A stretch of DNA of 64,000 nucleotides from Massospora cicadina. Its lineage: Eukaryota; Entomophthoromycota; Entomophthoromycetes; Entomophthorales; Entomophthoraceae. The stretch lies in NCBI GenBank assembly GCA_022478985.1, contig JAKSZP010009234.1, positions 62,001-126,000 on the forward strand, in the 5' to 3' direction. The number at the start of each line of letters is the position of its first letter. Within the stretch, counting starts at the first letter, position 1. The position numbers and the translations under genes were made by a program. Below, piece after piece: positions 47,151-59,058 of this stretch. Below the pieces are notes generated by a model. That model was not told where the DNA came from. It worked only from the letters and a program-made list of their open reading frames with translations, and searched no databases.

Positions 47151-47940
47151 GATTTTAAGCCTTAAAGACTCCTAGTGCAGGCAACTTTGTGGGATGAAGT
47201 TTTGGGGTACTGCGCTCACCACACTAGTGCTGCGCGTAACTAAGCACCACCAAATGTGGGATTAACCATGTTTTGGATGTAGCTTGTACAACCCCAAAAC
47301 TGACCTATGACCGCCCTGTTAAAGTGTTAAGTAGACGTTCTACACCAGCCAAGACAGGCGATATGCCTCTCATCTCCCTTGCAGGAGATAATACCTGATG
47401 ACCCCAGGTTTAAGGCCCTGAGGGGGAAGAAGCCAAAGCCCTCTCCCTTGTCACCCGCTTTTTAGCGGAGTTGTGCTCTCTGGCCCCTTTTTGTCCAGGA
47501 AGCTTGGAGTCCTTTTCAGATCAAATGCAACTTTCTTGCATGATCATTTGGTCCACCAGACAGCTCATATTGACCAAACTGGCATCCATTCAAGCTTCAG
47601 GCCAACTCGCAAACCACAGCATATATTGTAGGCATGTGTACTGAAGAGCAGCCAATCAGGATTGACCATCTATTGTCCAGAGGTCCGCACCCAAGTAATC
47701 ACAGCTCATAGGGAAGCCGTTTGACAGTCACCGTGCCTTACTTGTACATCCCCCTTCCTGCCCATATTGTCCACTCAGGTAGTGGTAGACGCCCTTGAGA
47801 ACAGGTCAGCACAGTCATCACTACCATTCCACACCACTTTCAGGCCACTACAGGACCTGATCAATGTGCCTCTATAGGCTCTGGTGTTTGCTACTCAACC
47901 ATGTTTCCATGGGCTTTTTTCAATTGCGCAACGAGGAGGC
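47150..47940. other. GC-rich block of unknown nature
   Basis: About 790 bases with markedly higher GC than both flanks and fairly sharp edges. No open frame longer than about 60 codons, no RT, transposase or rRNA motif seen, no clear target duplication. It could be a fragment of a non-coding repeat, a structural RNA region or a young non-autonomous transposon. Confidence 0.5.
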
Positions 47941-49542
47941 CTTCTCATATTGACTTACTTGGTAGATGTAATATTGTAGATATGAGGCTCCCTTATAGGG
48001 TAATTATTGTGATCTTTCCCCTTCAGCTTTCTAAAGAAATATAAATTAGGCGCATTAAAGATATGGTGCAACAGCAGAGGTAAATTTAATATTTGAGTTA
48101 TGGTGTTCTCATTATTCATGATGTGTAACATATCCTGGTACAAATTTTCATAAGTTTTGTAGGCATGGCGGAAAAGATATGAGCATTAATTTAAAAAAAA
48201 AACCTTAGCCCCATATAGCACCTGAGCTCTTAGTAAAAGCAGTTGGAAAAGTCTAGAGCTACTTCTCCCTCTAACTAAAGTATGATGTGGAAGACGCTTA
48301 CATATAGTTATAGGTTCTGCACTCCTCATTAAAATTAATAACTTTGACAATAGAATAGTACTTCTGTTATGCATTTTTTTAGAACTAGCAACTCTTGGCT
48401 GTTGTGATCCAAAACTTTCATTAATGTGGCTAGTTGATTTTTAATTCACTTTCTGCATAGGAATTCAAAATAGTTGCATGAAGGTGCAGATGTTCCCCTT
48501 CTTAAGAATTGAGCAGGTTAGTAGGGTTCAGATGATGATAGCTATAAAGCTCTTAGGCCCTTTAGGTAAAATGAACTTAAATAGCATTTGGTGTTAGCTC
48601 GGGAATTGGAATAAATGAGAGCAGAGAGCGCCAAAGTAGCTCTAGTAGTAGTTGCAGGAGAAGAATTTAATATCCTATGATAGGGGTTCCAGCATGTTAG
48701 GATATGTGAAACATCCTAAAGTGAGATTTATATGCAGTATTGTAGGTAAATTAGCCATCAACGCCGCCTCATTTCTTACAATTTCAGACTCAGCTGGATA
48801 TTTAACCAAAAAAGACAAAGGACTGGAATAAGACCAATCCCTGTTCTGACCATGTTTACATAAGATCAGCTTTAATTTCCTGGCATACTATAAGCAAAAG
48901 TTTATTAAATAGAGGGCGCTCCTCCACACGCCAATGTTCAGCCTGCTCAATTTCTGGTTATATCAAGAGACAAGAAGTAAATATTCATGTTTGTAGTCCT
49001 TGTGAATAAACTAGCTAAAACTGAGGGCAATTATGTATTAGAGCAGAGATAAAGTATACTGATATCCCTATATGTGATATAAAGGCCGTCAAGTCTGCGG
49101 CGGTTGTCTACCCTAATTGTTATTATTTTGGCACCACTTTTGTCACGTATCTGAAAACATTTTGGTCATAAATTTTCTGGGCCTCAGGTCAGATGCTTTA
49201 GCATACAAGTTAATGTGCTACATAGTTGAAATTAGGTGTACAGTGCTGCAGAGAGTGTCACCTGTATTGATAATAAAATAAAAATGGTGCTTTAACTTCT
49301 AATTTAGCTAATCAGGTCAGTTTGAACTAAAAAAATCTATTGTTTAAAACATATCTAAAAAATGGGAACAAACCGAAAATTATCACAAAAAAAGTTTTTA
49401 AAAAATAAAAATAAGCACACCAGATGTTTTGTGCTGAAAGCGGTGCAACGGTTTGCAAATGATAACCTTCTCTTGTGCCAGGCTTTAGCAGCAACTTAAT
49501 CCATTCAAAAAAGGTTCCCTTCCAAATACTAATCACTCCTAA
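47941..49542. other. AT-rich, no recognised gene
   Basis: Short minus-strand frames (47955-48143, 48186-48374) have no motifs. A weak cysteine-containing CYYFGTTF near 49118-49141 might be a ruined knuckle. Confidence 0.4.
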
Positions 49543-49948
49543 TGTAACTCCTAAAATTCTAAGTTTTTATTGGTGCCAGATTTTTAATTGATTATACTTA
49601 GGAACATCTGCAAATTGCGTGTTTTTCTGAAAAGACAGGGAAACTAAGGCCAGTATTGAGACAAGAGGAATGGACAAGTTTTTAAAAACATATAGCGACC
49701 TATCTTACATCATTGTGGGGGTTAAAACTAAGTATAATAAAAAATCCATAGTGGCTCATCTTCAGCGGCGCTGTGGCCAAAGAGTAAAAATAATTTAGAA
49801 ATTTAAGTTTGCACAGACAGAAATCAAGGTAAAATTAATTAAATGAATTAATTGACATTTAACACTGACAGGGTAGTAAGGAATTGAGTGTAACTTATTA
49901 TAATACCTACAATTGGGGATAGAGCCCTAAACGTAGTTTATTATGGCA
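49543..49948 (+). repeat. Right member of the direct repeat pair
   Basis: Starts TGTAACTCCTAAAATTC and ends ...TTATGGCA. Pairs with 31176-32150 (see there). Confidence 0.45.
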
Positions 49949-51852
49949 AAATTTTATATGGAGGGTAATCATTGGCAGAAAAGCAACGTTGTAAAAAGCC
50001 TCAATCTAAAAAAGTTAGATGTCTGATAATTAAATACTTAATGTATTCATATGGTATAAAAACTATATTGTAACAAATGGGATAGTTCCATATTGGAGAT
50101 CATACAACACATTAATGAGCCAAAAAACTGCCAAACAAAATTATGGAATCATAAGGATACCAACTAGGAAATGTCAGGAACAGACCATTCTAGACTGCCG
50201 TCAAGTTATATTGGTAAAAGACAACAAGATAAAATCTCTCAAGATCTCTGTCAGGGAGATGGCACTTAAAGTTTATACTGGCCTGCCTGGCATTATACAA
50301 AAGCACCCAAAAGGCGATCCACAATTCCAGGGGCATTGCCTTTCAAATGATGTTAGATAAAGCTGAGTGATAGATAACAGCTGGTGCCAACAAGCCACCA
50401 ATAAGAAAAACAACCTGGCAAAGAACCAAGCTGATACAGCATTAGGGACAATGTGCCCTAGGATAAAGGGTTGTGGGACCAGGAATATATATGGGAAGGT
50501 CTTGAAATGATAGTCCCAAATGATTATGGTGGGGGTCAAAGCTAATAATAGGACCAGTGCTACCCAGTTGATAAACAGGCCATGAGGCCCCATTGCAATT
50601 ATCATGGGGGTTTAGCAAACCAAATTTAAACTTAAATAGATAAATTTGAGACACATAAAATTTTTTTAACTGAATAAAAAAAGAGAATTGCCCGTCACAT
50701 TTCTGAGTGTGTTACAACAGTTTAAATAAAGATCAATCTGGGGAATAGCTTAGGAAAACGTAGGATTAGGGCCCGTGAGATTCGACCTAATCCAGTGAAC
50801 TTTGAGTGAGGGAGGGGGAAGAATAAATTTAATTAGAACTGACTTTGAAAATATTGGGAGCTGGCTGAGTTACTGCTGAAGTTTATCAATGATCGGCCAA
50901 ATTGCCAGTTTTCTTTAGTTTTGATGACTGGAGGGACAGCATCTCACCCAATGGGCAACAGGAACCTCCCAAGGCCACCCCATATAGGGGTGGTCACAAT
51001 AGGTCAGGAACAGGTTCAGAATGCCCAACCCACCCGCACCCAGTCGCTCCAGCATTTATCTATCCAACTGGGAAATTTATACAAAGATTTTGATGTGTCT
51101 GGGGCAGTTTTCAAACTGTGGGCTGCACTACCCAATGGCCCAATTCTACGAGATTTGCCTGACATATCAACACTTGATATTTTATTATACAAAAGTACGT
51201 GCCTGTTTGGCTTTGTTGCTGAGAGTTTGTGATTTTCAGGTTTTGTTTTCAAAGGCTTGTTTCCATTGACTTCATGTGGGCCCTTTGCCCCATGGGGATG
51301 CCAATTTTCAAATATCTTGGCACAAGTTCCCTCAATTTTTCATACTAATTTGGCTGAATTAATGTGGGGACGGATGTCAGGATCTTCAAATGGAGAGCTT
51401 TTACCAATCGCTTGTCTATTACATGGGCGATATATCCCTGTGAGATGAGAGGGACAGCTTCCCTTCTACTAAACCTTTTTTAGGGAACAAGAATTCTACC
51501 CAAGTCAATCAGAGGCGACGCTCCCCCAGACTTACAATCTCTATGGAGAGTACTTGCAATATTAAAGTGTTCTATAATAGAACACATTACTGCTACAGCT
51601 CTAATCCTCCAAGGCCATGGTGAAGTCTTGGTGCTACAATCCAACTTATAACATATCCCATTCATATGTGGCACCATCAAGTTTAATCTTTTGTTCAATT
51701 GATGTTGGTAGAGGATATAAAAGCCATGCGAAACTTTGTTGAACTAAAGAAGCTTGGATTTAAAGGTGAAACTCATATATAGTCATCTTTTGCTTATCCC
51801 ATGTAAATAATTGTCAGGGCTCATGAAAGCAAAAGATCAAGCAATGAGCCTG

Positions 51853-51854
<2 letters not shown>
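49949..51854 (+). other. Unassigned, may hold the Gag of G3
   Basis: Open frames at 50115-50360 and 50921-51232 (103 codons, hydrophilic N-terminus then helical) lie upstream of the G3 RT, where Gag and protease belong. Neither has a knuckle or DTG motif, so the assignment is by position only. The long hydrophobic minus-strand frame 50273-50605 overlaps them and is not supported. Confidence 0.35.
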
Positions 51855-51908
<54 letters not shown>

Positions 51909-51925
51909 ACACACACACACACACA
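51855..51925. repeat. (CA)n microsatellite
   Basis: A CA dinucleotide run of about 71 bases with one interruption (CC at 51907-51908). Confidence 0.98.
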
Positions 51926-52059
51926 AAGTTACAAGTTCATTTTTTATGACTTTAACCTGGGTGCGCGCAGGATGATTTATATCACATCAAACTGAATAGT
52001 TATCCGCAAATTTGCTTTAGAACCATTCAGGATTGAAATTTGCTGACAATTTTGTGAAT

Positions 52060-52660
52060 AAAAAATAGAACATCAAGTTCAGAAAAAGTGTATTTCTATC
52101 AAAGAGCCAGTAGGCGCTTTTATCTTGATAAACAAAAGACTGAAGGTTCTAACTGATTAGTTATAGACTACTCAGAGCCTAAAAGCTTACAGATTAGTAA
52201 TATATCATTTACTCAGTTTAATGATATTTTGGACCATCTGAGAGGATCCAAAACTTCTAGGCAAATGACCTGATATCTAAAATCTGTCAGAATCATTTTC
52301 CAGTAAAATAATAGGAAAAGTGATCAATACATTACCACTTATGGATTATACCGCCCACTTATATTACAAAGGCATGTGTCTTACCCCAGCCACATTCCAA
52401 TAGGTAGCGGACAGAATCTTAAGCAACCTGAAAATTTATACATCCTCATATACCTGGGCAATAAAAATGTTTATCAAAACGCTAATTGAGTCCTTACAAC
52501 ACCTGGTTTCGTATTACACCAATTAGATGCTGTGGATATCAAAATCCAAGCTGAGGAAGTGTAATTTATTCCAAGAAAATACAAATATTTAGGATTTTTT
52601 GACAAGAATCCGCTATGACATCAACAAAACAAGCAAACGCAATCAAAGTGATAAACACCC
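52060..52660 (+). pseudogene. G3 reverse transcriptase relic
   Basis: KEPVGAFILINK, LVIDYSEPKSLQI, FTQFNDILDHLRGSKTSRQM, then YGLYRPLILQRHV followed by IYLGNKNVY (a ruined YLDD box) and, at the end, YLGFFDK and QANAIKVINT leading into the linker. Many frame changes. The sequence stops where the G4 LTR starts at 52661. Confidence 0.78.
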
Positions 52661-53160
52661 TGTCAGGACTAAGGGGGTTCTAATCCAACAGTCCCTATAT
52701 AAAGTCCATGGCAACCAAAAACATAGGCAATGGATACTTGAAAAGGGTGTACTAATATAAATGTCTTCACTCATGGGTAAAAGCTCCTTGAGTGGCTATC
52801 CAGAGATATCTTAACTTAATAAAATACTGGGAGCCAAATTTCATGGCAAAATATGTGGCTTTTACATTCTCAAAACAGAATTTATATGGAGATTAAGGGA
52901 TTTATTTGCAGGAAATATCTACAAGCACTTTCAAGCCGAGATCTATACTAAAAATGAAATTGAGGATTCTGTGACACTCTATTTACTATTGTGGAACAGT
53001 AATAAATTGCTTTAAAGAGGGTTTGGACCCAATACAGAGAGGCTTTATAAAAGGTTAATCAATAAGTATTCCTGACAGAAGTTACAACCAAATCTTTAGA
53101 TCAGGATCAAATCACAATACCAGATCTAATCGAATCTTCAACTTGAGTTGAAGACCAACA
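52661..53160 (-). repeat. 3' LTR of G4
   Basis: Plus-strand start TGTCAGGACTAAGGGGG, end AAGACCAACA. Aligns along its length with 59059-59560, for example AGAAGTTAC-ACCAAATCTTTA near the right end of both. Confidence 0.88.
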
Positions 53161-53180
53161 ATGCCCCTTTCTAGATTTTG
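53161..53180 (-). other. G4 polypurine tract
   Basis: The minus strand reads AGAAAGGGGCAT directly before the LTR start TGTTGGTC. Confidence 0.68.
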
Positions 53181-53749
53181 AGTAGGGGGAGAAGGGCCGG
53201 AGAAATTGACTGTGTACTCAGTTTATCATATTTCCCTGACTGAACCCCTCAATAAGTTTTTCGTATATTCATTTATAAATAGCTATAGGGTCCTGACCAA
53301 ATGGTCCCTAATTTGTTATCTCATCCACCAAGTCAATAATGATAAGAAAGGGATAAAACACCCATTTGGAAGGTATACAGAGGATCATGTTTATTGTTAA
53401 ACTGACAAGTTTAGCTAGTAGTGGTAGCAGACAAATCTTCAAAAGCCAAGGCCTAATGTCAGATAATCTTATTAGTGATTATTCTCATAGTAACATCAGG
53501 TCTTCTGAAAGGCTTGATCTAACATGACTTTCACTTTAGAGGGAAGTCAGGGATTCCTTGCATACAGAGCTTAAAAGGGAGACATCTTCATAATCTGATG
53601 ATAGCTTATTCAATAGGAAAGAGTTGCACTAGTTAAATACTTTGGCCAATGTAGAGGGTCAGTCAAGGCATTTCAAAGAATTGGTGTTTATGTACTTATT
53701 ACAAGCTCTACCATTATACCGGTTGAAGTATGATAAGGAGTGGTAAACA

Positions 53750-54260
53750 CTTGATCGGATTTCAATAAAATTTATCTAATTTATTCACCAGTGATGATCA
53801 TACAATCTGTTCATTATCAGAGAGAATTATGTTAGGGCACCATTGATGGGTGATCATTTAATTCTATAGGAGCGTGGAGGTAGTTTTTTGCCAATGTGGA
53901 GGTGGGGTATAGCTTTGATCCACTTAGACAGATGATCAACAGCCAGAATGAGGAACCGATGGCCATTAGATGCTTGAGGGAGTGGTCCCACAATATCAAT
54001 ACTTATAGTATACAAGGGTTCACAGGTGAAACCAAGGATGTTGGTTGGAGATTAGGTCCGTCCTGATTTTACATACCAGACAAGACTCTAATACATTTTT
54101 GGATTCAGAAAAGCATTCTTTTCCAATAACAATGGGTCATGAGACAGACCATCTAGTACTAAAAAATGGGTCATGAGCCAATGGTTAGTTTCTTAAATCC
54201 TTTGTAGCTGACTTGAAGAAGTTCCTCTAGTATAACATCTGCGTAAGCTTAGGTCATATG
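53750..54260 (-). pseudogene. G4 integrase relic
   Basis: Minus strand: SIDIVGPLPQASNGHRFLIL then AVDHLSKWI (53930-54010), the first-Asp region of the DDE core in good condition. Further on CPNIILSDNEQIV near 53790-53830 gives the second Asp (usually DNG). The zinc-binding and C-terminal parts are too decayed to place. Confidence 0.85.
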
Positions 54261-54539
54261 CAGGGTAACCACATTTTGTGACACAACTTTATATAGGATA
54301 GCGATTTTATCCATGATATTTGTCAATCTTTTTGATAATTCTTTTTAAATAGTCATGTAATAATCTTTCCATAAAAGTGTAGGGTAAAAAAACATTGAGT
54401 AGATTTTCCTCAGGGTCAGTTAAAGTTATTATGGGTAACCTGGAAGTTAACCTGCATTTTATATGGGCCCTGGATGATGGATAATGGAAAATTGTAGTTT
54501 TTAAGTTTCAAATCACAATGGGATAATCCCAATAAAATC

Positions 54540-54790
54540 CTTCATCTGTTGAAGCCATCGCATTGAAGCCTGTTCAGTGATTATGGTAGAACGGTTTTAT
54601 ATAAATAAAGATGGAAATGCTTAATTGTAATAGTATCGCCAAACACTCCCACTCTGTAAAACTATAAAAGAGTTTAGCTCTTATAGGGTTTTGAATTAAT
54701 AAGCAATAAAATGAAACACCAAATGTCTTGTCATGCTGAAATAGTATAGCACATATAACTATATCACTAGCATAAGTGAAAATAAAAATG
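54540..54790 (-). pseudogene. G4 RNase H relic
   Basis: Minus strand: ASDIVICAILFQHDK (the TDAS-type start), KLFYSFTEWECLAILLQL, the RNase H helix with the conserved E-ECLA pattern, then a ruined DH-ALQW-type segment. Confidence 0.78.
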
Positions 54791-55159
54791 ATCTGTCAAA
54801 ATTAGATTCACAAGCAGAGGAGAGTGAGAGAAAGTATGTATAATAGGTTGAAGGCCTATTGTTGCTCCTCTTTCCACTAGAAGGGGTTTCTACTTTAAAA
54901 AATAAATTAAAGGATCAGAGGTGTCAGTAAAGTGTGGAATAAACTGGTGATTTTATCCCACCATCTATAAAATACCTATTCGTCACGTAGGGATTTAGGG
55001 AGGACATCTTAAATGTCTGTAACTTTGTCATCAATTGGGGATATTCCAGCCTTATTTACCCTATGGGCTAAGAAATTATTTCACTCTAAAAAAAGTACCC
55101 TCTGGACGTCTTTAACTTTAAAAAGAGCTTGGCGTAATCACTGGAAAAACCTCATTTAG

Positions 55160-55650
55160 GTGTGCTAGGTGATCAGTAAAAGTTAACTAAAAACAGTTAG
55201 ATGTCAAGATAGACTAGCACACAAGAGCGTCATAAATCTCTTATTAAACCGTTATGGCTTTTCAGAAGGTGGCATGGCGTTGCATAATCCCTGAGACATT
55301 CAAGTAGGCTCAAATAATTCTTATATGAGATGAGGGCGCATTTTTGCAATCTTCATGGTAAACTGATCTGCCAATATCCTTTGTTGAGATCCATTGCTGA
55401 GAGATGATGGAGTCCTGATGAAAGTTTAAGAAATCATCTATTGATGTGAAGGATACTATCTTTTCACGTAATAAATTTAGTTGGTGAATCCATTTTAAAT
55501 TCAGTGCCTACCGCTGTTTTATAAATTTACTTAAAGTGGAGAAGCCCAAAAGGCTTTTGGATAACACAAGTATCCCAGTTTCTAATAGTTGCTTTAGTTC
55601 TAGAGCTATTTGAGCTTTCTTAACATCAAATTTTTGAAAGACAAAATTAA
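55160..55650 (-). pseudogene. G4 reverse transcriptase relic
   Basis: Minus strand: ELKQLLETGILVLSKS, SIDDFLNFHQDS, STKDIGRSVYHEDCKNA and GIMQRHATF (from a GLCNAPATF-type motif). The YLDD box is not intact (about 55200-55220). Heavily shifted. Confidence 0.72.
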
Positions 55651-56529
55651 CTAGATTGATCTTAAGTTTTGACTCAATTAATCACTCCTGACATCTTTCT
55701 CATAATCACCTTGTCCCAATAAAAATATATCGTTATACTCCTCAAGGGGGGCTTCTATATTTTGGTGTTTATTAGGAGTGAGCTGTCCCCAAAATCACTT
55801 TTGATCTGAGTTATTTTAGGTATAGTATCAAACCCCAAATCTTTTAGAGAACTGAAATTGCTTATATCCATGATTTTTTTAATAGTGCAGAGTTTAGCAT
55901 AAGCGCTAAGAGCATTTTGAGGAAACTGGAAGATCTGATTTGTTAATTTTCCTAATAAAATGGAGATAGATTTTCCATAGCGGGGACTAAAATTCCAAGA
56001 CAGGTTAACTCCTCTTTGATAGAAGGGTTAGGGTGTCTGTATGACTCTAAAACTTGCTTAGAACAAAAGTGAATCTTAATTTAGAACCTACGATAACCTG
56101 AGACCCAGGTGGTGGATTAATGGAATGATGGGTCATTCAGAGGTATCTCATCCTTGGCATCCACAGTCTCAGTAGGTAACTTAGTTTTACACACAAGTTT
56201 TGATACTCTACTTAAAAAAAGAGGTGGTATATTTGAAGAGGCAGCTACATTTTTCAGGGCCTTTTTTGATCAGGAGATCAGATATTAATAGCATCCAATA
56301 TCCTAAGAGGGAGAGGTTTTCCCTTTATATTCAATAATGAAATTAAACTCCTGCATGATTGTACTCCAATAAGAAATTCAAAATTATTGTTTTTAATGTG
56401 ATGGCAGAGTGGTAATCAAAAGTTTTCCAAATTAGAGGGTTATTGTAGAATATACCCTGATAGCCTTAGTATAATGATTTCCCACCTTCCCATACTCAGC
56501 TTCATGAATTAATTATGAAACCATTTATT

Positions 56530-56620
56530 ATTTTTAGTTTAAGGTGGGAGGATATAGTGTTAACCGTAGATCCAGTATCAATTACATACAGGACCTTAAC
56601 CAATTGAACAAATACCTCTA
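56530..56620 (-). pseudogene. G4 retropepsin active-site segment
   Basis: Minus strand VLYVIDTGSTVNT: an intact DTGS loop (codons at 56571-56579), between knuckle and RT as expected. Confidence 0.8.
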
Positions 56621-56968
56621 CTAAGACCACCAAAGATCCAAATTATAATTAACAGCTAATAAACTTTTGTTAGGTAATTGTAATGAGGCGAGCGGAGGAA
56701 CTTGCAAAGCCAAGCTTGGGGCTTTTCAGTATTTTTGTAGCATTGTCAGCCAATACTTGACTCTCACTAGAGAAGCTGACGGTTAGAATTTGAATGTATA
56801 TTTGACCAATATAAAAAGAAAGCTGAAGGTCTTTATTTTCTTGAATAGTCTGAAATACTCCAATTTAAACAGTAGCAGCTAACTCAAATCAACCTGATGT
56901 ACTGTGCATAGAACTAGAAGATTTAAGTACATTGAGTGTCTTTAGTAGAGAGAGCCACTTGCCTATGC

Positions 56969-57247
56969 TTACAGATCTTTTTTTGCCTTACTTTGACGAA
57001 GTTTGTGGCAGACGTTTATAGTGTGGCTGTTTTTCTTGCAATAAATGCAGTATACATAATTGTAGGTGAGTTGGAGCATAACCACTAACACTTGAGACCA
57101 AGTCCTATTGTTAGGACGGGGTGGCCCTAAGATCTTAACGGATTGGCAGGAATCTCCATGAATGCTTCTATTATATGCAGAGAGACGTAAGGTTGTGGTC
57201 ACCGCTTTAAGATAGAGTAAGATATTAGGCATATTTTTGAGTACCAA
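56969..57247 (-). pseudogene. G4 Gag C-terminal part with CCHC knuckle
   Basis: A 92-codon frame ending in CIYCKKNSHTINVCHK (CX2CX4HX4C) with a basic end (RQSKAKKDL). This is the nucleocapsid part of Gag. It continues the frame at 57266-57667 after a break of a few codons. Confidence 0.86.
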
Positions 57248-57265
57248 TAAAGAATCGGAGTAGCA

Positions 57266-57667
57266 TTATCCAATATAAAATGATTCCCTGTTACCAAATT
57301 TGAGCCCTGAGATAAAATTGGTGAGTAAATTCATTAATGATTCTCCCTGATTTAGACTGATACCCATAAATGTTTGTTTCAGGTTGGATAGTGTCATGTC
57401 ACTCCCGAACTCCCAAAGCAGAGCAGTCTTGACATCATTACATGTACAGCAACTATTCAGATGAGGTACCATGATATCCTGGGATACAGGGCTAAAGAAA
57501 TTTTTCAGGTGTTTGAACAACTTTTTATTGGTAGCTTCCACCATTGCAATTTTATAATAGTATAAGAAAGAGAAGACGCTCCCTTCTAATGGGATGCACT
57601 TCTCTTTGAATGAGAGCTTAAACGTTCTAATTGGAGGGTTTGGAGGCCAAATGACATGAACTGACAC
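57266..57667 (-). pseudogene. G4 Gag capsid-like region, 133 codons
   Basis: Helical, with IWPPNPPIRTFKLSF at the start, VKTALLWEFGSDMTLSNLKQ in the middle and LNQGESLMNLLTNFISGLK near the end, the pattern of a retrotransposon gag domain (a loading/oligomerisation helix ahead of the knuckle). Start codon is the first Met of the open stretch and may not be the real one. Confidence 0.78.
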
Positions 57668-58100
57668 TAAGGGTGCTCCATCCTCTAAGAAGGAAATAGT
57701 ATCTCAGGAATATTCATAAGGATGAAGAGTATCCACTTGACTTCGCATGTCATTGTTATTTTTTTACTAAATCTACTCGTTCATGGTTTTCCTTAAGGGC
57801 ATTTTTGTGGCATAGAGCTAGTTTAACTGTCAGATTTTGTACTTTAAACTGGTAGTCATGTCTCAAAGTTTGAGTTGATTTATATCAGTAATGAGAAAAT
57901 GCTGTTTCAAACCTTGTACTAAGGCAGGTATGGTAGCCAAGGTATAAGGCGTTCATGATGAGTGCCCAGAGAAACTTCAGGGAAGAGGCGCTCCATCCAA
58001 GTGAGTTGTGCTCCTTGAGCTATGCGTCCTATTTGGACATCAATACTTTGGATTTGTCAAAGTAACGACTAAAGTTGTTTGTCAGGGATTTCTGGATTGG

Positions 58101-58240
58101 TACCAAGTCCAGGAGGGCCAAGGGGTCCTGGTGGCCCATGGGGTTCAAGGGAACCACGTTGTCCAGGCAGGCTGTTTTGACCAAATACTCCAGGTTTGCG
58201 GGAATTCCAGGAGGTCCAGCTTTGCCTGGCATCCCAGGTA
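58101..58240 (-). pseudogene. Collagen-like Gly-X-Y stretch at the N-terminal side of G4 Gag
   Basis: Minus strand: GLPGMPGKAGPPGIP, then after one frameshift PGVFGQNSLPGQRG and HGPPGPLGPPGLG. About 13 Gly-X-Y triplets in total. It lies between the 5' LTR and the Gag capsid-like region, so it probably belongs to the Gag reading frame. I recall Gly/Pro-rich repeats in some fungal Gypsy Gag proteins but could not check this. Confidence 0.65.
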
Positions 58241-59037
58241 GTCCAAGAAGTTCAAGTAATGTCCTGAGTATTTTAAATATCATTTATTTACTATTTGAGA
58301 AAATGGAGGCGTTCTTCCACGGAGGACATAAAGTTATCCATTTGAGGTTTGTACTATGGTGGTACAATCCCTGATTTGGTAGTGAGCAACGACTTCTAAA
58401 AGACTAAAAAGATTGGAGAGCTTGTTCATATGAAACTCTTGATTCCTCTATTAAGACGTGTTAACACAACCTGCTTCTCGGTGTTGTTGTTGTTGGCTTT
58501 CCAATATGGCACTTTGGTTCTCACAGCCCAAGCGAGAGACAGACTGGTAAAATAGAAATTTTTGCAAAAGCAAATTTCAATAATCAAAAATGCCAGAAGT
58601 AGTTTTTGATGATGGAACCAAACTACTTGTAATAGATATTAAAGATATGATATTAAAATTGACGCAAGTAGCATTATGAACGTCCTTCTCCGTCCTGTTT
58701 TCTATTGAGTGATAAACTGTTGGTTAGATTTAACATAGGGACAGTACCTCAAGGGTTTGTCATCTATCTACTTGACCTCTGGGGATAAAGGCCTTATAAA
58801 GGAGGAGCTGGAGAGCTTCACAAAGTCCAAGGTTTGTAATTGATACTGCTCCACGGAAGAGTAAGGAGCTTTACCTATCTAGACGCAGGTAATAATAAGG
58901 TTTCAAGTTGGTTTCATTTCTCCTAAATGTATATTATCGCTTATTCACTAAGGCAAGCGGCATCATGATATTTAAAGATGTCTGACACTGAATCATTATC
59001 ATTCAGTGTAATTATTTTTTTGGAGCTCAGGGTGTAT

Positions 59038-59054
59038 CCTATCAGGTAGCACCA
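59038..59054 (-). other. G4 primer-binding site
   Basis: Minus strand TGGTGCTACCTGATAGG four bases inside the 5' LTR end. Starts with TGG for pairing to a tRNA CCA end. It differs from the T2 site, so the two elements used different primers or the sites have mutated. Confidence 0.65.
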
Positions 59055-59058
59055 GTTA

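Noticed and set aside
50273..50605. 110-codon hydrophobic minus-strand frame that could suggest a membrane protein
   Set aside because: No signal, no neighbours, overlaps equally plausible plus-strand frames, and lies where G3 Gag would be expected. Hydrophobicity arises from AT-rich antisense sequence.
51855..51925. CA run as a CRISPR-like or functional repeat
   Set aside because: Simple dinucleotide microsatellite without spacers.
58008..58283. Possible host collagen gene
   Set aside because: The Gly-X-Y stretch lies inside G4 between LTR and Gag, is short and frameshifted. An element Gag part is the simpler reading.
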